A DNA stretch of 35,067 nucleotides from Leptospira inadai serovar Lyme str. 10. Its GTDB lineage: Bacteria; Spirochaetota; Leptospiria; Leptospirales; Leptospiraceae. The notes under the pieces are model-generated. The model saw nothing but the letters and a program-made list of their open reading frames with translations. It had not been told where the DNA came from and did not search any database. The stretch covers positions 1 through 35,067 of the forward strand of contig NZ_AHMM02000002.1 of assembly GCF_000243675.2 (NCBI RefSeq). The letters are read 5' to 3'. Both the position numbers and the translations under genes were made by a program. Of this stretch, positions 1-9,346 are shown one piece after another (the first letter of the stretch is position 1; the number at the start of each line of letters is the position of its first letter).

Positions 1-499
1 AGCATACCATCACCGATGAAATTACCCCCATTTATAACCCGTGGAATAATCTTTTGAACAATCGGGACAGGCTGAATTGGCCGCCTTCTCTGCTCCAGGC
101 TCAGTTACTAATTTATCATATAGTGTCGAAGCTACTCCTTTTGATAATGGGGCTTCAAGTGGATGCGCGTTCACCAGACGACCAAATTCGTCTGTGATTC
201 TAAAATTTTCCGGAGCAGCAATACTCGCGCCCGTTTCGATTAGGTGCTGAGGAGCATCCACCAATCTCGCTATACTTTTACCAACACCGGTTGCAAACCC
301 GCCAGCCATACATCCAGCATCATTGTGTACAAGAACCCCGTCTTTCCCGACGAAATACGTGTGATTGTCTTCTACCTCAAAGTTATAAACTTTCGTCTTC
401 TCATAGACTTCTTCTATCTTAGCAATACCAACCGTTCCACGAATCTCGTCTTTCCAAGTCGCTAAGTTAGAGCTCGACGATCTGCTCCCTAATGCTGCA
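1..499. repeat. terminal redundancy, left copy
   Basis: These 499 bases recur at 34570-35067. The only difference I found is in a C run: five C at 25-29 here, four C at 34594-34597 there. This is the usual sign of a circular molecule assembled as a linear contig with overlapping ends. The five-C version shifts the reading frame of the toxin gene crossing the junction, while the four-C version keeps it open, so the four-C version is probably correct. Confidence 0.95.
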
Positions 500-1704
500 A
501 GGGAAGCCCCAAGCTGTATTCCTGAACTTCTCTCAGTACGAGACGAGTTTCGTATACTCGCAACCGTAACAGAGCTTTCACCCGAACTTATGTTTCTAAC
601 TTCCGTAAATCCCTTACCTCGAATAAAGAAAGGGTGATTCCAGGTCGTATTGATTACGTTTCCGTTAGTATAAGTGACTCTATGGATGAGTGGTGTCTCT
701 TTGGAGAAAAGTCGAGATACTCTCTTGTAAGACAAGTCTCCCGTCTTCGGATCTAAGGATAAGACTAAGTCCCCAATCTCGATTTTCTCGATCGGTTTTA
801 AGCCTTGTTTTGTACGAATGAGTGTCCCGGCAGTGAAGCAACTTCTTTGGACATACTCTCCATTCTTATCTATAAACCCATTGCTATCACTCGCACCCAA
901 CCCCGTACTACCGAGGAAACTACCCGCGATATCTTGTGCGGTCCTTCCCAACCAAGTAGACGCTGAACTAGGATCCATCGCAAGTTCGTTCGCTTTACTA
1001 AGTGTGACTAAGGTATCATGCTTATCCTGTGCACTCGCATTTGGATCATTTAGAACCTCTCTCTGGTAGTCGTTACCGGTTGCGGCTATCGCATTTCTGC
1101 CCTCTTCAAGCCTCGCATTACCAGCTTCCAGATTCGCATCCGCCTTGCCCATCGCAAGGTTCTGGTTTAAATCATTATTAAAATTATCATTGGCCTTCAG
1201 GTTCCCGAAGCTACTCGGATCATGCACATTCCCCGTAGCCGATACGACTGTGGCATTTCTATACGTTGCCGCGACTGTTGTATTTCCCTTACCATCTATC
1301 GTTACGGAAGCACCGACTCCGCTAGCCTCATCCGAATGCTGGACCGTCAAACTGGGCCCGCTATGCTGAGCTACATTCAACATAACACCGGTATTCTGCC
1401 CAGGGGTAAGATTCACACTCCCGCTAAACCCTGATTGCGGGTTATAGCTTACGTTTCCGTAGCTACCTCCCATGTTAAACGAAGTACTTCCGTGTTGGGA
1501 AAACGTAACTCCTGCATTGAGCTTAGAAGATCCTAATCCGAGTGTTCCTCCGTTTTGTAAGCTGAGTGAGAGTAAAGGCGAGAAGATTGATGACGTAAGG
1601 AAAGATAAAAGAAGGAGTATGGCCGCGCCCTGGCGGCCGGGCTGCTTCGGGTTCGGGCAGCCGCCCTCATCCAACACGATCTCTCTTTTTAGCTTCGATT
1701 TCAT
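1..1704 (-). CDS. orphan polymorphic toxin 2, N-terminal and Hint part (joins 34062-35067 across the circle)
   Basis: This is the 5' part of a toxin gene that continues through the contig junction; on the circle it encodes about 736 aa. It starts MKSKLKREIV inside the 116-bp repeat and then has a short hydrophobic stretch (about residues 28-49). A glycine/serine-rich region follows that resembles residues about 925-1000 of the large toxin at 2199-6911. A Hint domain follows, from Cys289 (CFTAGTLIRTK) to the VHN motif ending at Asn461. Hint domains of this type (pretoxin-HINT) cleave themselves to release the toxin tip. The long N-terminal scaffold of the neighbouring toxin is missing, so this is an orphan cassette. 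It may donate its tip by recombination or be secreted by an unknown route. In the linear contig an extra C at 25-29 gives a false stop at about base 22. The ribosome binding site is weak (AGAAGAA). Confidence 0.85.
943..1086. repeat. near-identical patch shared by the two toxin genes (copy in toxin 2)
   Basis: This 144-bp stretch matches 3555-3698 with only two mismatches that I count, while the flanks of both genes are clearly more diverged. It encodes the stretch just before the Hint domain, where about 49 residues are identical in the two proteins. The sharp identity edge suggests recent gene conversion or crossover between the toxin genes. Confidence 0.85.
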
Positions 1705-1750
1705 TTCTTCTATCCGTGTTGGACTAAAGCCCTACGCTTCCCTCGCGGGG
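1635..1750. repeat. 116-bp cassette-boundary repeat, copy A
   Basis: It is about 92% identical to 33614-33729 with no length difference. It contains the start codon and first codons of orphan toxin 2, a GGCTGC/GCAGCC hairpin (1642-1664), and an inverted pair TCCAACACGAT (1670-1680) / CGTGTTGGA (1715-1723). It begins directly after the immunity gene that ends at 1755. Read on the minus strand it marks the start of a toxin-immunity cassette. Confidence 0.85.
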
Positions 1751-1754
1751 GGAG

Positions 1755-2195
1755 TTAAAACCATTCCTTGCCCGTTAAAATATCCTTGCCGTAGTTTTTC
1801 AATAATTCAGCATTCTTCTTTAAAGCCAAATCAAATTGCTTTTTGTCTGGTTGAAGTTCTTTAAGTTTTAATGGTAAATTAAACTTCTTTATTAAATCAG
1901 GAAACACCTTAATATTTTCTCTGTCCGTATCACTATATTTTACATCTAATCCATTATATATTCTGAAATAGAAAAAATTATCTCTTAGATCGAAATTCAA
2001 ACGAATTTTACGATTATTTCCTTGATACTCTATAACATGACTCATGCTTTCTCTAGTATCTTTTACCAATTTATATTTAAAATCATCAATTAAGAATTTA
2101 AAATACCTCTTAGCCAATAAAGCGTAATCGGAAACTAAATCACTACCGCTTAGCTTCGATATATTTTCGAATTCTTTGCTAGAATCAGTATTCAT
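1755..2195 (-). CDS. predicted immunity protein for toxin 1
   Basis: This encodes a 146-aa soluble acidic/lysine-rich protein with no signal peptide or membrane segment. It starts three bases after the stop of the toxin gene at 2199, so it is almost certainly cotranscribed. Position, size, cytosolic character and a base composition more AT-rich than the toxin scaffold all fit an immunity protein that binds the toxin tip in the producing cell. The C-terminal pattern (ALKKNAELLKNYGKDILTG) resembles that of many small immunity-type proteins I recall beside Rhs/Hint toxins, but I cannot name a family. The function is inferred from position. Confidence 0.7.
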   Translation of the reverse strand: MNTDSSKEFENISKLSGSDLVSDYALLAKRYFKFLIDDFKYKLVKDTRESMSHVIEYQGNNRKIRLNFDLRDNFFYFRIYNGLDVKYSDTDRENIKVFPDLIKKFNLPLKLKELQPDKKQFDLALKKNAELLKNYGKDILTGKEWF

Positions 2196-2198
2196 AAA

Positions 2199-5100
2199 TT
2201 ATTTAGAAGTCCCAAACAATTCCTTCGTTTCCATTTTATAAAAGTCGCCTTTCTTTTTAGATCCGAGCTCGACATATGCAGGATCAAGGCCAACGTCATA
2301 TACCGTATAACCTTTACTTTTGATTTTCTGAACCCAGTCTAGATTTTCTTTATAAATTAACGAACTATCGCCTGCGTCATAGGCTTTTAAGGCGGCCGAA
2401 GATGGTTTGAACGTTTCTGCTCCTATTGCATTCGCGAACGGACGGACTCGATCGTCCATGTTTCGACCAATCACAGCAATCTTATTTGGATCGCCATCTC
2501 CGATTAAAACTCGTTTTGCATTAATTCCTTCAGCCGTAAGAGAAGTTCGCTTTATAGAACCCTGCGTTTTGCCGTCAATTTCACTGGCTATTTTATCTGT
2601 AAATTTATTTGGCGTAATAACATTTTCGTTTATTGTTGATCCACCAATTCTTGAAGGTGCTTTCCCTTGAAATTTTTTAATGTCGCCTTCGTTTATTGGA
2701 TCAAGCCCAAGTTTCCTCATTTGTGAAGCTTCGTCAGGAGTTACAGAAGTATCTCGCGGAGTTGACGGTTCTCCTAATGCGCTCTTAACTAATTCGTGTA
2801 ACCCGGCTATGCCAGAAGCGGCAGCACTGCCGATAGCAGACCAAAGACCAAAACCTCCTCCTCCACCAGATCCACTTCCGCCGTGCAAAAGTTCAGTCTT
2901 GTCCGGCAATCCAGAAACAGAACATCCTCCCTTATTGTGTACAAGAACTCCGTCTTTACCCACGAAATACGTGTGATTACCTTCGACTTCAAAGTTATAA
3001 ACCTTCGTCTTCTTTTGAATGATTTCGATCTTAACTACGCCGACAGTTCCCCTAATCTCTTCTTTCCAAGTCGAAGAGTTTGAGTTCGCAGATTTACTCC
3101 CGATCGATGCCAATGACGCAGCCATCGAAATCCCAGAGTTCCTATCTATACGATAAGAGTTCCGAATACTTGCAACTGTAACCGATCTTGCGTCTTTTTC
3201 AATATTCTTAACTTGGACAAAGCCTTTCCCACGGATATAAAACGGGTGATTCCAAGTAGTATTGATTACTTGCCCGTCTTCATACGTTATCCGGTAAATT
3301 TCAGGTGCTTCCTTTTCAAAAAGGCTCGTTACTTTGTTAAAAGATAACTTACCAGTCTCGGCATTTAAAGAAAGAACCTCGTCTCCAAGTTCGATTTTTT
3401 CAATAGGTTTAAATCCTTCTTTCGTCCGAATAAGGGTCCCGGCAGTAAAACAGTATCTTTGAACGTATTTCCCCTTCTCGTCTATAAAACCATTGCTATC
3501 ACTCGCACCTAAGCCAGAACTACCTACCAAATTCCCGACTACATCTTGAGCGGCCCTTCCCAACCAAGTAGACGCTGAACTAGGATCCATCGCAAGTTCG
3601 TTCGCTTTACTAAGTGTGACTAAGGTATCGTGCTTATCCTGTGCACTCGCATTTGGATCATTCAGAACCTCTCTCTGGTAGTCGTTACCGGTTGCGGCGA
3701 TTGCATCTCTTCCTTGTTCAAGCTTCGCCTTACCAGCCTCCAAATTCGCATCGGCCTTTTCTAACGCCGCGTTCTGGTTTACCTGCTGTTGGAATTGATC
3801 GTTTACTGTGAAATTTCCGAAGCTACTTGGGTCATGCAAGTTCCCGCTTATGCTGGCGATGTTCGTGTTCTTATACGTCGCACTCGCGTCTATATTCCCG
3901 TTTCCGCTGATTGTAGCCGCCGCTCCCACCCCTTTCTTGAGATTATTTGCTTGGAACGTCACACTCGGGCCAGTATGTTGGCCTATGTTTACCAATACTC
4001 CCCCCGCCTTAGCGTTAGGCGTTAGGTTGACTGATCCGCTAAATCCACTCGAAGGATTATACGATATATTGCCGTACTTCCCTCCCGCGTTAAACGAAGT
4101 ACTTCCATGTTGGGAGAACGACATCCCCACATTCGCCGCAGAACTTCCATAACTTACTCCGGCCGCGAACCCTCCATCCCTACTATACGAAACATTCGCA
4201 TTAAACCCGACCTCTCTTGTATATGCACTGACGGCTCCGGACGCCGCACCTACGAGTGCGCCTTCGATCCCGCCGGATTGATATCCTTGGACTGCTTGGA
4301 TAGCGGCTTGTCCCAACGCGAGCATTTCAGGTCCGGCCACGAAGGATAAAGCGATACTTGCCACCACTTCAACGCCGGAAACAATCGCCTGAGTCCGTGC
4401 TTTCGCTTTCGCCTTTTTCTGTGCTTGGTTTTTCTCGAACCAGCTTACAAGCTGGTTTGCCATGTCTGGCGACATTCCTGTCGAAGTCGCAATCGCTTGG
4501 GCTATCGCGCTATTAACTTTATCTTGGATTTGACTTTCCATCCAGGACTTAAAGTTTCCGCCACCTGATAAAGCCTGGAATAAACTTTGTTGAGCAGAAG
4601 CCAAACTAGCTTCGGCGGACGCCTCTTCTTGGAAAGACGCGTCGTTCTTGGCGCTCAGAGAATTTAAAGCCGCAATTTGTTCATTCAGAGAATTGATCGT
4701 AGATTTATACGAACTACTAAAAGAATTCTCATTTGCATGGTTGGCACTGATTACGGAATTCGTATCCCAAGTCTGGAATAGATCACCGGCTGCAGCAATC
4801 TTGATCGTTGCGGGAGCGGAGAGATAAACGCTTTCGCTTACCTTCGTCGCCTCGTAGTCGCTTGAGTTGGTCGCGTCTCCGCCTACCTTCAACTTCGCGT
4901 GTCCGTCTTCTATCGCCGTTGTATAGACAATATTTCCGTGGCTATCTACTACCGCGTTACTTCCAAAAGAGCTTGCGATCCGATTTACTGCATTCGCTTT
5001 CTCCTCGATTGCTTGTTTGTTTAGCTGGTTCTCTAATGCGAGGTTACTAGCTCCCATCAACGATTGTTGGAAGATGGAAAGAGTATTGTTTAAACTGCTC

Positions 5101-6911
5101 TGATCGATAACCGGAGCGGTAGTATCCGAAGAAAGAAGTTTGGAATCAACGGGTAAAGAATTGAATACGATCTTAGGAGAAAGAGAATCTACGTTTCTCG
5201 AGCGATCCAAATCATCAGATTTCTCCCCCGAGCTCGCAACGGATTGAAACGAATTCTTGAGATTGTTTTCCCAGGTCTGCTGTTGGTTCGTTATGCTTTG
5301 GACGCCTGTAGTGAAAGATTGTTGAAGAGAATCCTTATACACGACTTCCTGCGCGTGCCAAGCCGCGTATTGCGCCTGATACGCCGAGACCTGATTCTCC
5401 AAATTCGCTATCGATGGGGTAATCGTATTCCAGCTACTTAATTCAGTCGTCAGGTTCGATACAAATCCGTTCCATGCCGTCGCGTTCGCCTGAGCATTTA
5501 GGTCTTGAACCTGGACATTGATTGAATATTGGAAAGTATCTTCGGAAAATGTTTCTGTCACAGGTAAAAAGATTCCGAATGCCCAAAGACCGGTCGCCGT
5601 AAAATCGAAAGCATTATATCCGGAGTTCGAATAACTTGAATAACCCCCCGAATGCCAAAGAGTAACTGGAAACGGATTAAAATTATTACTAAACCCGGTA
5701 AAGTCCGCACTATTGATTCCTAAAATCTTAACATTACTCGAATTGAAATAATTGCTATATAGGTAATTTATTAAAGTGGAATCCTGGGAATTGCTTCCCC
5801 CGTCGATGTAAGCCTTGATTGCTCCAATGATCGGATTTTGAGACGCTATCGAATCCCCATAGGCTACCAAATCAGAGCCGTTATAAATTTGTCGATCTAT
5901 TCCGAAGCTATACCCTGACAAAGCCGGAGCATTGTAAGGAGTGGCTTGTTGCGCCCAATAGTTCGCGTTTGTTTGGGCTTGTAATTCTTGGGTCTGGAGA
6001 TAGGTAACCATCTGATTCGCAAGTGTAGAAACAGGGGTTCCGTTCGCAAAACCTTGGTCCAAGCTTGTAATTAAAGCCTGTAAATCGACCCCTGCCTGAG
6101 TCATCGAATTCCAGTTCGTCGTCCCGTCCGGATTCGTATTATAAAAAAGAGAAGTAGTTTTTAAAGAATTCTCTAAAGATATTACGGCCGACTGCATATT
6201 TTGACGAACCGCATTCTCATAATTCTGTAGCTGTTGTAAATTCGCCTGGTATTGAGCGTCCGTTTGATTTAAGGACGATAACTGTTGCTGGTAGTTTCTT
6301 TGCAGGTCTGTTAAAGAATCCGAAAATTTTTGAAGCCCCGTATTTAGGGCAGTTCTATAATCTTCCGAAGCCGGCGCGCCCTGATTCGTGCTTTCTACAA
6401 TCGAAAGACTTTGATTCTGAACGGTACTATGCGAAATATTGAATGCAAGTTGCCCGTTGATAAAATTGTCCCGGGCCGTCGATAGCTGAGAATCGACCTG
6501 ATTTAACCATTGCGTTTCCGCATTATTTTCTTGAGCCCATAGATAAGCCGAGACAGCATTTTGGTATTGTTGGAGGGTCATGCTTGAATTTTGGCTGGCC
6601 GTAATCGAGCTTACCGTTGACTCAATTTCTAGAACGGCCGCATTTTCCCAATTTGACTTGATTTCGGCGAGTCCCTGTCCGCTAATCGCCTGCCAGCTAT
6701 TAAGCGAAGTCGATTGATTCGCTATACTCATATGTTGATTAAAGTTTTGCTGTTGAAGAGTCGGAGCTACGAAATTTGGATAATTAACGTTCTGAGAGAA
6801 TAGAAACGAAACAGGAAAGAAGAGAAGAGCTATGTAAGAGATAAGTAAAGAGCCCGAAAGAAGTTTCTGCTCAAATGTAAACTCTCGAAGTTTCTTTTCT
6901 CTCAGTTTCAT
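2199..6911 (-). CDS. large Hint-domain polymorphic toxin 1
   Basis: This encodes a 1,570-aa predicted exported toxin. I chose ATG 6911 because GGGGATGG lies upstream at good spacing; an in-frame GTG at 6941 would add ten residues. An N-terminal hydrophobic segment (about residues 17-38, ending FLFSQ) looks like a signal or anchor. It is followed by about 800 residues rich in Gln, Asn, Ser and Ala, predicted helical or coiled coil. A hydrophobic alanine-rich stretch and glycine-rich repeats come next, then a Hint domain from about Cys1154 (CFTAGTLIRTK) to VHN at about 1326. A glycine linker and a toxin tip of about 200 residues complete it. The tip contains IAVIGRNMDDRVRPFA and YTVYDVGLDP, motifs I recall from C-termini of Rhs-type toxins without being able to name the activity. 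The scaffold resembles very large Leptospira proteins (TIGR04388-like, from memory). The immunity gene follows directly. Confidence 0.85.
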   Translation of the reverse strand: MKLREKKLREFTFEQKLLSGSLLISYIALLFFPVSFLFSQNVNYPNFVAPTLQQQNFNQHMSIANQSTSLNSWQAISGQGLAEIKSNWENAAVLEIESTVSSITASQNSSMTLQQYQNAVSAYLWAQENNAETQWLNQVDSQLSTARDNFINGQLAFNISHSTVQNQSLSIVESTNQGAPASEDYRTALNTGLQKFSDSLTDLQRNYQQQLSSLNQTDAQYQANLQQLQNYENAVRQNMQSAVISLENSLKTTSLFYNTNPDGTTNWNSMTQAGVDLQALITSLDQGFANGTPVSTLANQMVTYLQTQELQAQTNANYWAQQATPYNAPALSGYSFGIDRQIYNGSDLVAYGDSIASQNPIIGAIKAYIDGGSNSQDSTLINYLYSNYFNSSNVKILGINSADFTGFSNNFNPFPVTLWHSGGYSSYSNSGYNAFDFTATGLWAFGIFLPVTETFSEDTFQYSINVQVQDLNAQANATAWNGFVSNLTTELSSWNTITPSIANLENQVSAYQAQYAAWHAQEVVYKDSLQQSFTTGVQSITNQQQTWENNLKNSFQSVASSGEKSDDLDRSRNVDSLSPKIVFNSLPVDSKLLSSDTTAPVIDQSSLNNTLSIFQQSLMGASNLALENQLNKQAIEEKANAVNRIASSFGSNAVVDSHGNIVYTTAIEDGHAKLKVGGDATNSSDYEATKVSESVYLSAPATIKIAAAGDLFQTWDTNSVISANHANENSFSSSYKSTINSLNEQIAALNSLSAKNDASFQEEASAEASLASAQQSLFQALSGGGNFKSWMESQIQDKVNSAIAQAIATSTGMSPDMANQLVSWFEKNQAQKKAKAKARTQAIVSGVEVVASIALSFVAGPEMLALGQAAIQAVQGYQSGGIEGALVGAASGAVSAYTREVGFNANVSYSRDGGFAAGVSYGSSAANVGMSFSQHGSTSFNAGGKYGNISYNPSSGFSGSVNLTPNAKAGGVLVNIGQHTGPSVTFQANNLKKGVGAAATISGNGNIDASATYKNTNIASISGNLHDPSSFGNFTVNDQFQQQVNQNAALEKADANLEAGKAKLEQGRDAIAATGNDYQREVLNDPNASAQDKHDTLVTLSKANELAMDPSSASTWLGRAAQDVVGNLVGSSGLGASDSNGFIDEKGKYVQRYCFTAGTLIRTKEGFKPIEKIELGDEVLSLNAETGKLSFNKVTSLFEKEAPEIYRITYEDGQVINTTWNHPFYIRGKGFVQVKNIEKDARSVTVASIRNSYRIDRNSGISMAASLASIGSKSANSNSSTWKEEIRGTVGVVKIEIIQKKTKVYNFEVEGNHTYFVGKDGVLVHNKGGCSVSGLPDKTELLHGGSGSGGGGGFGLWSAIGSAAASGIAGLHELVKSALGEPSTPRDTSVTPDEASQMRKLGLDPINEGDIKKFQGKAPSRIGGSTINENVITPNKFTDKIASEIDGKTQGSIKRTSLTAEGINAKRVLIGDGDPNKIAVIGRNMDDRVRPFANAIGAETFKPSSAALKAYDAGDSSLIYKENLDWVQKIKSKGYTVYDVGLDPAYVELGSKKKGDFYKMETKELFGTSK
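3555..3698. repeat. near-identical patch shared by the two toxin genes (copy in toxin 1)
   Basis: This is the partner of 943-1086 (142 of 144 bases by eye). It lies just upstream of the Hint-coding region of the large toxin. Sequence on either side diverges much more, so the patch is younger than the duplication. Confidence 0.85.
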
Positions 6912-7194
6912 ACAAAACCATCCCCAGCAATCAACGGACACTAAGCAGAATTTCTAAGGCTATCCCGATGGAATATAAGCGCGAAATAAATTCCGGCAGA
7001 ATACAAAAGCTTACAAAGAGAGGTCAGGCCCCTTCCCCTCGTATTTCCTGTCGATTACGGAAAAACTCGCTGATAAGCGAATGAAAGTCCAGAACATTTA
7101 TGATAATTAAGTATCTTTTTTCGCTATTTTGACACATAGAACGATTCTACGAAATAATAAAATTACGTTAAACGACACCCAAACGGGATATACG
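6912..7194. other. non-coding region upstream of toxin 1
   Basis: No credible gene is present. The region must hold the promoter of the toxin locus on the minus strand. It is AT-rich, but I see no convincing -35/-10 pair and no clear operator. Confidence 0.5.
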
Positions 7195-7230
7195 TAAAAA
7201 TAGAAAAGACGGCCGTTTTAAAAGCCGCCT
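7195..7230 (-). terminator. Rho-independent terminator after the 7258-7710 lipoprotein gene
   Basis: On the minus strand AGGCGGC (7230-7224) pairs with GCCGTCT (7213-7207), seven pairs including one G-U. The loop is AT-rich and a T-rich tail runs to about 7195. It lies about 28 bases after the stop of the gene. Confidence 0.65.
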
Positions 7231-7257
7231 TCTCGAATGAGGTCTTTTCGAATGAAT

Positions 7258-7710
7258 TTATTGAATTTGTAGTGTGTAAGCCGCCGAGTTTGGATTTGCG
7301 ACTACAAAGCATCTATAATTTCCTGCGTTTGTAGTAACAGAACTATTTGAATATGGGGCAGGAGAGTTGAAAACCGCATAATTCGCTTGAACATTGACAT
7401 TACTTGCATTAATTATAATATTTGAATTCGCGATTAGGATAAGAGCACCGGTTATTCCCGAAGGAGTAGAGGTAAAGGTCACAGTGTCTGTCGTTCCTCC
7501 TCCCGTATAATAGTAATAGTTATAACCAGATTTAGATCCGGAGACTGCCGCTCCACCCTTCGTTAGGGTAGTTGCTCCCAAACAAGACGCTCCGTTTTGA
7601 GCCAGGGCAACAGCTAACAAAGCCGATTGATCGTCGCTTGATGACTTCTTACATCCTGCGAGTAAGGTTATAAAAAGAATTAGGCCAGTGAGGCGAGAAA
7701 GGGTTTTCAT
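7258..7710 (-). CDS. small surface lipoprotein of unknown function
   Basis: This encodes a 150-aa protein with a lipoprotein signal peptide: basic MKTLSR, a hydrophobic core and lipobox LLAGC with Cys19 as the likely lipidated residue, followed by KKSSSDD. The mature part is rich in Ser, Thr, Asn, Gly and Tyr, contains a YYYYTGGG stretch, and has two further cysteines that could form a disulphide. The composition suggests a beta-rich secreted domain. I do not recognise a family. GGAG lies 12 bases before the ATG, and a terminator follows. It is probably transcribed alone. Confidence 0.75.
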   Translation of the reverse strand: MKTLSRLTGLILFITLLAGCKKSSSDDQSALLAVALAQNGASCLGATTLTKGGAAVSGSKSGYNYYYYTGGGTTDTVTFTSTPSGITGALILIANSNIIINASNVNVQANYAVFNSPAPYSNSSVTTNAGNYRCFVVANPNSAAYTLQIQ

Positions 7711-7872
7711 CTACAATATTTCTCCAAGATTCCCGTAATCAAAACGGGCTTTAAGGCGTTCGCTATTCTTTGAATCCGTACCGATTCAGCGTCAACCACC
7801 TTTTTAATAAAATACTAAGTTGTAATTTCGACTAGAACGTCTTGTTGATCCTGTCCTATTTGCGCTTAACCG

Positions 7873-8628
7873 TTAATAATCGACTACCGGCTGATCGTTA
7901 CGGAACTTTCCTTTGTAAAGGACTTGATTCCCATCCGACTCTAAAAGGATTCCATTTCCGTGCCGCTTTCCATCTTTCCAATCCCCGATGTAACGGTTTC
8001 CGTTTTCGTAAACCAGCATCCCTTTTCCGTTATAAATTACACCCTTCTTATATTCCCCCTCCAGAACAATTTGACCGCCGTTCAATAATAGTTTTCCTTT
8101 GCCGGAGGGCTCTCCATCCTCCCAGTTCCCGACGTACTTCACTCCTCCGCCTTTCCAAGTAAAGGCTCCCATTCCTTCCTTGGTATTATTCGAAAAATGT
8201 CCCTCATACACGTCCCCGTTCGCGTACGTATAAACTCCGAATCCGTTCTTCTTCCCCCCGGACCATTCTCCTAAGTAATGCTCATTCTTCGGGCTCCGAA
8301 ACTCACCGTTACCGCTTGGCCTGCGAAGAAACAATTCTCCCTTATAAACGTTCCCGTCCTTGTACGCTAACGTGCTTAAGCCGAACCAGCAATTTCCCGC
8401 CACACAAGTCCCATTGAGTAGGGATAGAAAGAAATACAGAACATACGATACAAGAAATACGCCCAGAACACCTAAAACGAGTCTCTTCTTTGAAACTAAA
8501 AAACGCCAAGCCCGACCGAAAAACTTATTTCTTGCCTTTAATTTTTGTACCGTCTGTCTCTTCGGTTCTTCTTTCTGGCTTACCTTTGAAACCGAACGTT
8601 CTCGCTTTGGTAAGTTCTTCTTTGCCAT
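7873..8628 (-). CDS. MORN-repeat membrane protein
   Basis: This encodes 251 aa from the ATG at 8628, chosen because GGAG lies nine bases upstream; a longer reading to 8694 lacks this support. The order is a basic, lysine-rich N-terminus (residues 1-45), one transmembrane segment (about 48-70, LGVLGVFLVSYVLYFFLSLL), then about seven MORN-type repeats with YxGxxxxGxxxGxG spacing (for example YLGEWSGGKKNGFGVY and YIGDWKDGKRHGNGIL). MORN repeats form elongated beta hairpins and usually mediate membrane or protein contacts. The repeats should face the periplasm or the cytoplasm, depending on topology. The gene overlaps the 3' end of the TPR lipoprotein gene by about 100 bases, so the two are cotranscribed. 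Confidence 0.8.
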   Translation of the reverse strand: MAKKNLPKRERSVSKVSQKEEPKRQTVQKLKARNKFFGRAWRFLVSKKRLVLGVLGVFLVSYVLYFFLSLLNGTCVAGNCWFGLSTLAYKDGNVYKGELFLRRPSGNGEFRSPKNEHYLGEWSGGKKNGFGVYTYANGDVYEGHFSNNTKEGMGAFTWKGGGVKYVGNWEDGEPSGKGKLLLNGGQIVLEGEYKKGVIYNGKGMLVYENGNRYIGDWKDGKRHGNGILLESDGNQVLYKGKFRNDQPVVDY

Positions 8629-9169
8629 CCCGATTATCTCCATGAAATAACAATTCTGAAAGACGGAAGTAGGCAAGCCCCAACCGCTCTTCATGTTTCA
8701 CTACGTTTCTATAACTCTCGATCGCAAGGTCTTTCCGTCCAAGGACTTCGTAGATTCTGCCCCGTAGTATCCACGCTTCGACATCGTTTGAGTCATTAGA
8801 AATAACCTCATCTAGACCTTTTGCGACTTCGCCTAGATCTTCGCCCATTACAAACCGAGTCCTGTACATCCATACGGCCGATTCCAGCCGCTTGGGGTTC
8901 TCTGCAAAGTCCTCTTCGAATAGTGACAACGCTTCTTTCAATTTGTTCGATAAAAAGTAAGACTTCGCGAGCATTAGCCGAACGAGCAGATAATCCGGAT
9001 TCTCTTCATACAGTCTTCTAAACGCCTGGCTTGCTTCAGGCAATTGCTTGGACTGAAATAGAGCGAGAGCCTGTTTATACTCGTCACTCAGCTTCTCCGA
9101 TTCCTTTGAGCATCCTATGGCTAAAGAAAATAGCAAAATTGAAATGAATACTTTTGTAAAATTCTTCAC
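8525..9169 (-). CDS. TPR-repeat lipoprotein
   Basis: This encodes about 214 aa if it starts at GTG 9169, giving a compact signal peptide ending in lipobox LAIGC. A TTG at 9205 would extend it by 12 residues, and neither start has a good ribosome binding site. The rest is helical with at least three tetratricopeptide-like repeats (AYFRLSELLF, AWILRGRIYEVLGRKDLAIESYRNV), which normally form a protein-binding superhelix. It is probably anchored in the inner or outer membrane facing the periplasm. The C-terminus is lysine-rich and overlaps the start of the MORN gene downstream. Lipoprotein TPR genes recur in this part of the plasmid (10028, and 11987 without lipobox). Confidence 0.75.
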   Translation of the reverse strand: MKNFTKVFISILLFSLAIGCSKESEKLSDEYKQALALFQSKQLPEASQAFRRLYEENPDYLLVRLMLAKSYFLSNKLKEALSLFEEDFAENPKRLESAVWMYRTRFVMGEDLGEVAKGLDEVISNDSNDVEAWILRGRIYEVLGRKDLAIESYRNVVKHEERLGLAYFRLSELLFHGDNRDGKEELTKARTFGFKGKPERRTEETDGTKIKGKK

Positions 9170-9346
9170 ATGTGCAGAGGGAGGACAGACTTTAATTTTA
9201 GTCAATTACATTGATGATTCTCTCTTTAATCGCATTTCCTCTCTAAAATCTGGCTTCTTATCCCGTTCAGGGAGCCCTTCAAAATATCCAATTGACAAGA
9301 GTAACAATAAGCAGAATTAATTATCATTACTTTTATCGGGGCCTTC

